Positions 15,262-20,640 of a stretch of 20,640 bases of DNA are shown piece after piece (within the stretch, counting starts at the first letter, position 1; each line of letters opens with the position of its first letter). This DNA comes from CAYRYU01 sp964428355 (GTDB lineage: Bacteria; Muiribacteriota; Ozemobacteria; Ozemobacterales; Ozemobacteraceae). The stretch covers positions 1 through 20,640 of the forward strand of contig CAYRYU010000122.1 in the NCBI GenBank assembly GCA_964428355.1, given 5' to 3'. The position numbers and the translations under genes were made by a program. Below the pieces are notes generated by a model, which did no database searches, was not told where the DNA came from, and was given only the letters and a program-made list of their open reading frames with translations.

Positions 15262-15269
15262 GATATCCT
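15262..15269 (+). promoter_or_regulatory. Possible extended -10 promoter for the rph operon
   Basis: TGATATCCT reads as TG-A-TATCCT, an extended -10, with no good -35 (TTTTTC 17 bp upstream). Predicted start is near 15276, about 108 nt before the first gene. Confidence 0.25.
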
Positions 15270-15383
15270 GGCGGGGATTCTCGGGGTTTCCCCAGAACCC
15301 GAGTTGAGAAGGTATTTCCGAAATGACGGGTTTCCCCCACGGGTAAACCCGCCGGTCCAGAGCAATGTCGAGGTGAATGCACG

Positions 15384-15611
15384 ATGAGCGATGAAGATCA
15401 GGTAACTCTTCCTCCCCCTGATGATTCCCCAAAAAAGCCGAAGAGGTCGCGCGACCGGAACCGGGAAACGGGGAAAACACCCGCCATTCCCGACCCCGAG
15501 TCGGCACACAAGAAGTTCATGGCGATCATGATCGGCCTGTTCTTGCTCGTACTGCTGATCATGATCATCTTCCAGGAACATTTCGACTTCATGACCGACG
15601 GCGGCATCTGA
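15384..15611 (+). CDS. Small single-pass membrane protein
   Basis: A 75-residue protein. The first 43 residues are hydrophilic, proline- and arginine-rich (PPPDDSPKKPKRSRDRNRE), followed by one hydrophobic helix (FMAIMIGLFLLVLLIMIIF, about 45-63) and a short acidic tail FQEHFDFMTDGGI. Positive residues before the helix predict a cytoplasmic N-terminus. The start ATG has GAGGTG about 8 nt upstream. It lies 22 nt before rph and probably opens that operon. I know of no family for it. Codon use and a clear ribosome site favour a real gene rather than a chance frame. Confidence 0.7.
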   Translation: MSDEDQVTLPPPDDSPKKPKRSRDRNRETGKTPAIPDPESAHKKFMAIMIGLFLLVLLIMIIFQEHFDFMTDGGI

Positions 15612-15633
15612 TCGATATCCAAGGAGCGAGCGA

Positions 15634-16374
15634 ATGAGACACGACGGAAGAAAGAACGATGAACTGCGGCCCGCGACGATCGAACCCGGTTACGTCAAGT
15701 TCCCCCACGGATCAGCCCTGATCGCGTGTGGAGATACGAAAGTCCTCTGCACCGTTTCGGTCGAGGAGAAAGTCCCCCCCTTCATCGAGGGGCGCGGGGA
15801 CCCGCAAGGCTGGATCACGGCCGAATACTCACTGCTGCCAGGGTCGGGACTCACCCGCAATCCCCGGGCGGGCTACGGGCACCATCAGGTGAAGGGAAGG
15901 GTCCACGAGATCCAGCGTCTCATCGGGCGGGCGTTGCGCACGGTTCTCGATCTGAAGAAGCTCGGGCCCAGAACCCTGTTGGTGGATTGCGACGTTCTGC
16001 AGGCCGATGGGGGAACCAGGACCGCCTCCGTGACCGGCGCCGTGGTGGCCCTCGAACTTGCGATCCGGAAACTCATCCGGGATGGAAAAATCGCCGAGAG
16101 CCCCATCGTGGGCCGTGTGGCCGCGGTCAGCGTCGGAATCGTCGGCGGAGAGGTCGTTCTGGATCTCGATTACCGCGAAGATTCGGGGGCGGAAACCGAT
16201 CTCAACCTGGTCATGGACCGGAAGGGCGGCTTCATCGAGGTCCAGGGAACCGCCGAAAAGGGTTGTTTCTCCCGCAAGCAGCTCGACCAGATGCTCGAGA
16301 TCGGGGAAACCGGAATCCGGCGGCTTTTCGAACTCCAGGATCAGGCCCTTGCCCAAGCCGGAAAACCTAAATGA
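15634..16374 (+). CDS. rph: Ribonuclease PH
   Basis: A phosphorolytic 3'-5' exoribonuclease that trims tRNA 3' ends using phosphate, working as a hexamer in the cytosol. The 246-residue length is normal. Family landmarks are MRHDGRKNDELRP at the N-terminus, GDTKVLCTVSVEE, GWITAEYSLLP, GRVHEIQRLIGRALR, DCDVLQADGGTRTASVTGA (phosphate-binding GTRTAS at 127-132), VAAVSVGI, DLDYREDSGAETDLN and IEVQGTAEKG. AAGGAG 7 nt before the ATG fixes the start. One oddity is LLPGSG at 67-72, where the family usually has MLPRxT, so an otherwise conserved arginine is glycine here. The stop overlaps the rdgB start (ATGA), so the two are coupled. Confidence 0.97.
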   Translation: MRHDGRKNDELRPATIEPGYVKFPHGSALIACGDTKVLCTVSVEEKVPPFIEGRGDPQGWITAEYSLLPGSGLTRNPRAGYGHHQVKGRVHEIQRLIGRALRTVLDLKKLGPRTLLVDCDVLQADGGTRTASVTGAVVALELAIRKLIRDGKIAESPIVGRVAAVSVGIVGGEVVLDLDYREDSGAETDLNLVMDRKGGFIEVQGTAEKGCFSRKQLDQMLEIGETGIRRLFELQDQALAQAGKPK

Positions 16375-16997
16375 CGCCCCCCGGAAAAGAAGCTCCCATG
16401 GTTCTTTGGTTCGGGTCGAAGAATGCCCACAAGGTGGGCGAGGTTGGCGAAATCCTGGGGTCGGGTTTTCAGCTCAAGAGCCTCCTCGACCTTCCCGACT
16501 TCCCCGATGTCGAGGAGGACGGAGCGACCTACCTCGAAAACGCGCGTCTCAAGGCCCGCTCGATCTGGAATCACGTCAAGGCGCCCGTTTTCGCCGATGA
16601 CTCCGGGCTCGAGGTCGACGCGCTGGCAGGAAGGCCCGGAATCCACTCCAGCCGCTATTCTGCCCCGAATCCCACCCCCCAGAAGAACATCGACAAGCTC
16701 CTGGGTGAGCTGGGAACCCTCCCCCCCGAAAAGCGGACCGCGCGGTTCCGCTGCACGATCGTGTTCATCGATGCGGGAGGAAAAGAGCACGTCTTCGAGG
16801 GAATCCTCGAAGGCTGGATCGGCTTCGAAAGACGCGGCACCGAAGGCTTCGGCTTCGACCCCGTTTTCGTCGTTTCCGGCAGGAAGGAAACCGTCGCGGA
16901 ACTCCCCGCCGATGAAAAGAACCGCATCAGCCACCGCGGCCTGGCGGTCCAGCACCTTCACGATTTCCTGAAACGGACCATTAACAAGAGCGAGTGA
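16371..16997 (+). CDS. rdgB: Non-canonical purine NTP pyrophosphatase (RdgB/HAM1 family)
   Basis: Hydrolyses dITP, ITP and XTP to monophosphates, keeping deaminated purines out of DNA and RNA. Its 208 residues include the SKNAHKVGEV phosphate-binding start (16-25), FADDSGLEVDALAGRPGIHS (75-92), EGFGFDPVF (158-166) and LPADEKNRISHRGLA (178-192), all signature segments. ATG 16371 overlaps the rph stop as ATGA. ATG 16398 would start the protein at MVLWFGS, closer to the usual family N-terminus, but has only a weak GAAG upstream, so the true start is open between these. The last 17 bases overlap the convergent modC 3' end. The pairing of rph and rdgB is a widespread gene order. Confidence 0.95.
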   Translation: MTPPGKEAPMVLWFGSKNAHKVGEVGEILGSGFQLKSLLDLPDFPDVEEDGATYLENARLKARSIWNHVKAPVFADDSGLEVDALAGRPGIHSSRYSAPNPTPQKNIDKLLGELGTLPPEKRTARFRCTIVFIDAGGKEHVFEGILEGWIGFERRGTEGFGFDPVFVVSGRKETVAELPADEKNRISHRGLAVQHLHDFLKRTINKSE

Positions 16998-18129
16998 AGC
17001 TACTTTCCTCCTGGCTCCGCTTCTCCGGAACGGCAGGAACCGGGAGGAGAAAAACGTATTTCGGGTTCAAACTGATCTGGATTCGTGCGTTGTCGACAAT
17101 GCCGATTTTGCGGGCCGCCACATCGTGAATATCGATCTCTACCCTGGTTTTCTCGGGAACGGCCACTTCCACCAGGATCGTATGCATTTTCCCGCGAACA
17201 TAGATTTCCCTGACCGTCGCATCGAGGATGCACTCTTTTTCTTTTTGTTGATGACCGGGGCGAAGGATATAGACCGCTTCAGAGCGGATTCCAAAGAGGA
17301 TGTCGTGACCGGAGGCGAAGCGCTTGTGACCACATTTGCAGGAAACCCTGATGGTTTGCATCAGATGGTCACACCGGATGACGACCTCATCGTTCTCGAT
17401 CGCTTCGACCTTTCCCCGAAAGATGTTTCTGATCCCGAGGAATGATGATGCTGCCATGGTTTTCGGATAATAGTAGATCTCCTCGCGTGTGCCGGTCTGG
17501 ATGATCCGGCCGTTGGCAATGATGGAAAGACGGTGACCGAGAAAGTAGGCCTCGTCGAGGTCATGCGTCACGATAAGGGTTGTCGTCTTGAACTCTTCGA
17601 GAAGTCCCTTGATCATTCGGCGAATGTCTTCCCGCATCGAATGGTCGATGGCGGAGAATGGCTCATCCAATACGAGGAGTTGGGGCTTGATGGCAAGGGC
17701 CCGGACCAGGGCCACCCGTTGTTTTTCGCCACCGCTCAAGTTTTGGGGAAACCGGGAGCGAAGCTGCCCGATGTGGAGGAAGTCCACCAGGCGGTTAACG
17801 AATGGGATCGAGGTTTCCTTGTCAGCCTTCCGGATATTCAGGCCATAGGAGATATTTTCATCGACCGTCATGTTGGGAAAGAGGCATGTATCCTGCGGAA
17901 CATATGAGATCCGCCGTTCATTTGGAGGCAAACCGGAAACGTCGGTGTCGTCGATGAGAATGCTTCCTGAAAGAGGGGTCCGAAGGCCGATAATCGTTTC
18001 CAGGAGGAGGGTTTTTCCGGCGCCGGTGGGACCGACGATGACATGACAATCGCCTGAGTTGATCGTGAAATTGATGTCATCAAGACAGAAGTTGCCTGCC
18101 GTTGCATGAATGGACCGGAGTTCAATCAT
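16981..18129 (-). CDS. modC: Molybdate/tungstate-type ABC transporter ATP-binding protein
   Basis: Energises oxyanion import at the inner membrane. The 382 residues contain Walker A GPTGAGKT (33-40), Q-loop near YVPQD (76-80), signature LSGGEKQR (131-138), Walker B LLVLDEP (151-157), D-loop SAID and H-loop THD (H189). The part beyond about residue 235 is a TOBE/MOP-like regulatory domain (FGIRSEAVYIL, VEVAVPEKTRVEIDIHDVAARK) as in ModC/PotA-type subunits. It contains a CKCGHKRF segment whose cysteines are unusual. ATG 18129 overlaps the permease stop by 8 nt. Molybdate, tungstate and sulfate subunits cannot be separated reliably by this component alone; context favours molybdate or tungstate. 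The stop at 16981 lies inside the rdgB 3' end. Confidence 0.85.
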   Translation of the reverse strand: MIELRSIHATAGNFCLDDINFTINSGDCHVIVGPTGAGKTLLLETIIGLRTPLSGSILIDDTDVSGLPPNERRISYVPQDTCLFPNMTVDENISYGLNIRKADKETSIPFVNRLVDFLHIGQLRSRFPQNLSGGEKQRVALVRALAIKPQLLVLDEPFSAIDHSMREDIRRMIKGLLEEFKTTTLIVTHDLDEAYFLGHRLSIIANGRIIQTGTREEIYYYPKTMAASSFLGIRNIFRGKVEAIENDEVVIRCDHLMQTIRVSCKCGHKRFASGHDILFGIRSEAVYILRPGHQQKEKECILDATVREIYVRGKMHTILVEVAVPEKTRVEIDIHDVAARKIGIVDNARIQISLNPKYVFLLPVPAVPEKRSQEESSFTRSC

Positions 18130-18901
18130 ACGGAACCTTGAGCACGGATTTGATCGCCAACAATGCGGACAAACCGATTGCCAGTAGGATCAGGATCAGG
18201 ACCGCCATTCCTTCGATATCAGCCGTGCTCAGCCGCATGAAAATGGACAACGGCAAGGTTTCCGTTTTCATCGGCATGGAGCCGGCAAGCATGATGGTGG
18301 CACCGAATTCCCCGATGCACTTGGCAAAAGTGAGGACGGTTGCCGCCATGATACCTTTCCTGGCAATCGGCAAGGTTACCGTCAGAAAGGCTTTGGCAGG
18401 GGTTGCGCCAAGGGTGCAAGCGACCACCTCGTAGCGGGGGGATATCTCATCGAACGTGGTTTTGACCATGCGTGTGGCAATGCCTACGGTGGTCACGAAC
18501 TGTGCCAGGACGATGCCGGCGAAGCCGAAAACAAAGGAGATGCCCATCTCCTGGATGAAGCCGCCGATTCTGGTATTGAAGAAAATGAGAAGCAATGCCC
18601 CCAAGGCAACGGGAGTAACCACCAGTGGAACCTCGAGAACAAGATCGACGGCCCTCTTTCCCCAAAAGTCATACCTGGAAATTGCGTAGCCTGCCGGAAC
18701 GGCGATCAGAACGGACAGGCAGGTGGCAAGAAATGCCCCCATGACGCTCAGCTTGATGGAATAGACTACCCGCTCGGAAAAGCCGATGGAAAAAAATCCG
18801 GAAAGACTGGTAAAACCGAACAGGCTGCAGACGAGGACGGCAAAAAACAGAAAGAGCGACAAGGCGACAACAATCGTCACCTGCCTGAAACCATTGTTCA
18901 T
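18122..18901 (-). CDS. modB: Molybdate/tungstate-type ABC transporter permease
   Basis: An inner-membrane permease of 259 residues with about five to six hydrophobic helices, starting at VTIVVALSLFLFFAVLVCSLFGF. The cytoplasmic EAA-type coupling loop is EISPRYEVVACTLGATPAKAFLTVTLP, with the conserved G and LP, and GEFGATIMLAG follows as in ModB/CysT-type permeases. ATG 18901 overlaps the binding-protein stop (ATGA). The longer start at 18922 would lie inside the upstream gene and adds a soluble MDGPPEE with no ribosome site of its own. It is the middle gene of a tightly coupled A-B-C operon. Confidence 0.88.
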   Translation of the reverse strand: MNNGFRQVTIVVALSLFLFFAVLVCSLFGFTSLSGFFSIGFSERVVYSIKLSVMGAFLATCLSVLIAVPAGYAISRYDFWGKRAVDLVLEVPLVVTPVALGALLLIFFNTRIGGFIQEMGISFVFGFAGIVLAQFVTTVGIATRMVKTTFDEISPRYEVVACTLGATPAKAFLTVTLPIARKGIMAATVLTFAKCIGEFGATIMLAGSMPMKTETLPLSIFMRLSTADIEGMAVLILILLAIGLSALLAIKSVLKVPYD

Positions 18902-19770
18902 TTCTTCGGGGGGGCCATCCATTCGGGAGGCACGGTATAGGCGACCCCGCCTACCGGTTTTTTCTCGCCCACATACCTCAAGGCATCTTCCGGGGTCGTG
19001 AAGTAATTGAATTTCTTGAAGTATTCAAGCCCTTCCGGGGACTTCATGAAATCAATGAACTGTTGCGCCGCTTTCGGATTCTTGGCAAACTTCGTGGTCG
19101 AAACGGCGAGATAACTGATCCTGACGATCTCGGACGACTCGAGTTTCACAGTGGTAATCAGGTCCGGATTCCAATTCTCGAAAACGCTCCAACCAATGAT
19201 GGCATCACATGTTCTCAGTGGGATCTGACTTGCGGTCTTTTCGCAGCTTTCCGCGTAACTGACAATGTTCTCGCGAACCGCTTTCTTTTCTTCTGGAGAA
19301 AAAAACTTTTCGAACAACTCGACGGCAAAAACACCGAGGCAAACCGACTCGGGGTGAGCAATGACCACTTTCAAGCCAGGCCTGCAAAGGTCCTTGAGAG
19401 TTTTAATCTGTTTGGGGTTACCCTTCGGGACGCAGATTGCTGGAACGAGATAGACAATTGGAGTAACGGTCGATTCATCGATCATGCCTTCCGATTTTGC
19501 TTTCTCAATGAAGTCGATCGAACCAGGAAAGTATACGTCACCCTGTTTTGAAAGCTTCATCTGGGAAAGCAACATGCCGGAACCGCCAATATTCACATCG
19601 ACTTTGATTCCGGTTTTTTCTTCAAAGCTTTTGGCCAGATCCTCAACGACCGGCTTTGAAGCAGCACCCGCCATGAAGAGCAAGCGCTCCTCGGCAGAAC
19701 ACGGGGCAACCAGAAGCAGGGCCTCGAGAAGAAAAGAAACAGCAACCAGCAGCCGAAAAGTCCCTTTCAT
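18898..19770 (-). CDS. modA: Molybdate/tungstate-type periplasmic binding protein
   Basis: Captures the oxyanion in the periplasm for the ModBC transporter. 290 residues, with a signal peptide MKGTFRLLVAVSFLLEALLL and a likely SPase I site after APCSA (residue 26). The mature protein begins with the ModA-like pattern LLFMAGAASKPVVEDLAKSF, then GIKVDVNIGGSGMLLSQM (ligand-loop region), GDVYFPGSIDFIEKA, PAICVPKGNPKQIKTLKDL and, near the C-terminus, TTKFAKNPKAAQQFIDFMKS. ATG 19770 has AAGGA 6 nt upstream. Molybdate and tungstate are not distinguished by sequence reading alone. Hand counts in single 60-base lines give 27/60 G+C (18841-18900) and 24/60 (19261-19320), against 37/60 in rph (15901-15960), hinting at acquisition from elsewhere. 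Confidence 0.88.
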   Translation of the reverse strand: MKGTFRLLVAVSFLLEALLLVAPCSAEERLLFMAGAASKPVVEDLAKSFEEKTGIKVDVNIGGSGMLLSQMKLSKQGDVYFPGSIDFIEKAKSEGMIDESTVTPIVYLVPAICVPKGNPKQIKTLKDLCRPGLKVVIAHPESVCLGVFAVELFEKFFSPEEKKAVRENIVSYAESCEKTASQIPLRTCDAIIGWSVFENWNPDLITTVKLESSEIVRISYLAVSTTKFAKNPKAAQQFIDFMKSPEGLEYFKKFNYFTTPEDALRYVGEKKPVGGVAYTVPPEWMAPPKK

Positions 19771-19816
19771 GAACCATCCTTAAAAATGGTTTACCGGGCA
19801 ATAACCTGCTATCGCA

Positions 19817-19836
19817 CTTGGTAGTATACCACCAAG
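19817..19836 (-). promoter_or_regulatory. modA promoter -10 embedded in a 20-bp near-palindrome (candidate operator)
   Basis: CTTGGTAGTATACCACCAAG matches its reverse complement at 18 of 20 positions. On the minus strand it contains TATACT (19828-19823), a good -10, but the position 17 bp upstream reads GCATGG, far from a -35 consensus. Predicted start is near 19816, about 45 nt before modA. Overlap of the -10 by a palindrome fits metal-oxyanion-responsive repression. I do not recognise a named ModE or TunR site. A direct repeat GCTACCATG / GCTACTCATG follows at 19842-19861. Confidence 0.5.
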
Positions 19837-19888
19837 CATGTGCTACCATGCGCTACTCATGAAAATTTTAGAGCTGGCCCCCCCAGGA

Positions 19889-20008
19889 TCATGCCAACTG
19901 CCGGGCAAGAGTGGCCTTCCCCACCTGCCGTGCCCCAAGGATCCCCACGATCCGACGGCGTTTCAGAAGGTCCCTGAGGGCGGCCGTTTCCTTCGGTCGA
20001 TCGATCAT
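19889..20008 (-). pseudogene. Truncated AAA ATPase (AAA_14/DUF4143 type) remnant
   Basis: A 39-codon frame from ATG 20008 to TGA 19889 reads MIDRPKETAALRDLLKRRRI, then VGILGARQVGKATLARQLA. This is the opening of the AAA_14/DUF4143 ATPase family: I-x-R, a leucine-rich helix, then the Walker A GxRQVGKTT. Here the usual GKTT is GKAT, and the frame ends at once after the P-loop helix. Nothing downstream on this strand continues the ATPase: the modA promoter follows within about 60 bp. Normal members are roughly 380-450 residues, so more than 90% is missing. It is read as a decayed gene cut by a deletion or by insertion of the mod operon. Confidence 0.65.
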
Positions 20009-20020
20009 GCCACCCAATCA

Positions 20021-20059
20021 ACCTTGAAAATTCGGTATAATCAACCGAAATTTCAAGGT
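20021..20059. repeat. 39-bp inverted repeat upstream of the ATPase remnant
   Basis: Arms ACCTTGAAAATTCGGT (20021-20036) and ACCGAAATTTCAAGGT (20044-20059) match at 15 of 16 positions around the 7-nt centre ATAATCA. The rightward strand has TATAAT at 20036-20041. The repeat ends 12 bp before the remnant ATG at 20008, where an autoregulatory operator would sit. The remaining 20060-20209 shows no feature I can support. Confidence 0.75.
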
Positions 20060-20209
20060 ATCCCCGCGACGTGATCACCGACCCTTCCATTTTCCTGTCA
20101 TTGAGACCCCAGGACCTGGTTTTCCCCCGGCGATGAGAAGAATATTCGGAGGCTCTACCAAAAGGGGCAGCGGCGGAAGAGCGGAAAAAGAGTGTGAGAA
20201 CCCAGGGAG

Positions 20210-20640
20210 TCAGAACAAAACCGTATTTTCACTGTTGATGGTGGAAATGGTCTGGCCATACGAGTCGATGACCTGGACTTGCATAGAGTATGTCCCGGTG
20301 GCTTGGGGATAGGTGAACTCGAAATAGACGTTGGCGTACCCTTCACCGAAGTAGCGGCCCTCCGTGGCCCAGTTCACCCCGCTGATATCTCTGGAACCGC
20401 TGACGGAACCGTTGATAGTGTTGGTGAGCGTGTATTGGATCCGCCAACCGGAAGGCAGAGGACCATCGATTCGAGGAACGAAATTCATCGTAGCCAGCCC
20501 GCTGGTTCCTGTTGGAAACTTGTCGTCCCACCCGCTGGCAGGACGATTCTTCTCGTCGCCCTGCCAAATTGACAGATACCGGGCAAAGGCACCGAAAGAT
20601 CTCGGCGAAAAAGTCCCCATGTTGGTGATCGTCCCCGAAT
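20210..20640 (-). CDS. C-terminal part of a beta-rich, probably exported protein (5' end beyond the window)
   Basis: The frame is open to the right edge and ends at TGA 20210, giving 142 residues of a longer protein. The content is aromatic-, glycine- and threonine-rich with alternating strand patterns (GWRIQYTLTNTINGSVSGSR, YANVYFEFTYPQATGTYSMQ, VQVIDSYGQTISTINSENTV), typical of an Ig-like or pilin-like beta-sandwich at the cell surface. There is no catalytic motif. An internal ATG at 20620 exists but lacks a ribosome site and the upstream codons remain open, so the true start is probably outside. No terminator is seen after it. Function unknown. Confidence 0.6.
   Translation of the reverse strand, partial: SGTITNMGTFSPRSFGAFARYLSIWQGDEKNRPASGWDDKFPTGTSGLATMNFVPRIDGPLPSGWRIQYTLTNTINGSVSGSRDISGVNWATEGRYFGEGYANVYFEFTYPQATGTYSMQVQVIDSYGQTISTINSENTVLF

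Noticed and set aside
15140..15382. N-terminal extension of the 157-residue protein
   Set aside because: No ribosome site at the upstream start; AGGAGG stands 6 nt before ATG 15139.
19838..20074. Rightward 78-codon frame at the right end
   Set aside because: Antisense to the ATPase remnant, no ribosome site, low-complexity translation.
19857..20090. Leftward 77-codon frame through the inverted repeat
   Set aside because: Reads through the palindrome and out of frame with the ATPase-like P-loop segment, which is the meaningful frame.

Overview
The window is about 20.6 kb of bacterial chromosome with G+C above 50%. It carries ordinary single-copy housekeeping genes (wecB, ftsH, rph, rdgB) mixed with several large or unfamiliar secreted proteins. 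Export signals with SPase I-type sites, surface beta-propellers and a molybdate/tungstate importer fit a Gram-negative-type heterotroph, possibly anaerobic. Many predicted products match no family I can name, so the organism is probably from a poorly sampled lineage. I cannot place it at phylum level. A run of exactly 100 Ns inside ftsH indicates a scaffolded (draft or metagenome) assembly.

Layout. 1-4027 is leftward: a HEAT-repeat protein, then ftsH with its own consensus promoter, then wecB running off the left edge. 4028-4359 is a divergent promoter region followed by a roughly 227-nt hairpin-rich leader for a small double zinc-ribbon gene (4360-4650), which ends in a textbook intrinsic terminator. 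4804-7997 is leftward: a class I methyltransferase and a secreted 774-residue beta-propeller protein with its own promoter. 7998-8391 is a divergent regulatory region with a cluster of GGATTC/GAATCC half-sites, one pair forming a perfect 14-bp palindrome inside a promoter spacer. 8392-13056 is a 1554-residue exported protein.

13148-15139 is a leftward three-gene cassette (unknown protein, metallo-beta-lactamase-fold hydrolase, signal-anchored coiled-coil protein). 15384-16997 is a rightward operon (small membrane protein, rph, rdgB). 16981-19770 is a leftward modABC-type oxyanion ABC transporter operon whose 3' end overlaps rdgB head-on. 19771-20209 holds the modA promoter/operator, a 39-codon remnant of an AAA ATPase gene and a 39-bp inverted repeat. 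The right edge is the C-terminus of an exported beta-rich protein.

The most unusual object is the 1554-residue protein. It appears to be a tectonin-like propeller followed by a Vps62/DUF946-type domain that is interrupted by a two-motif calcium-type beta-gamma-crystallin module. A charged helical linker, about 600 residues of unrecognised beta-rich sequence and an amphipathic helical tail follow. Its promoter carries the embedded palindrome. The second most unusual is the structured leader of the zinc-ribbon gene. I see no tRNA, rRNA, CRISPR array or intact mobile element.
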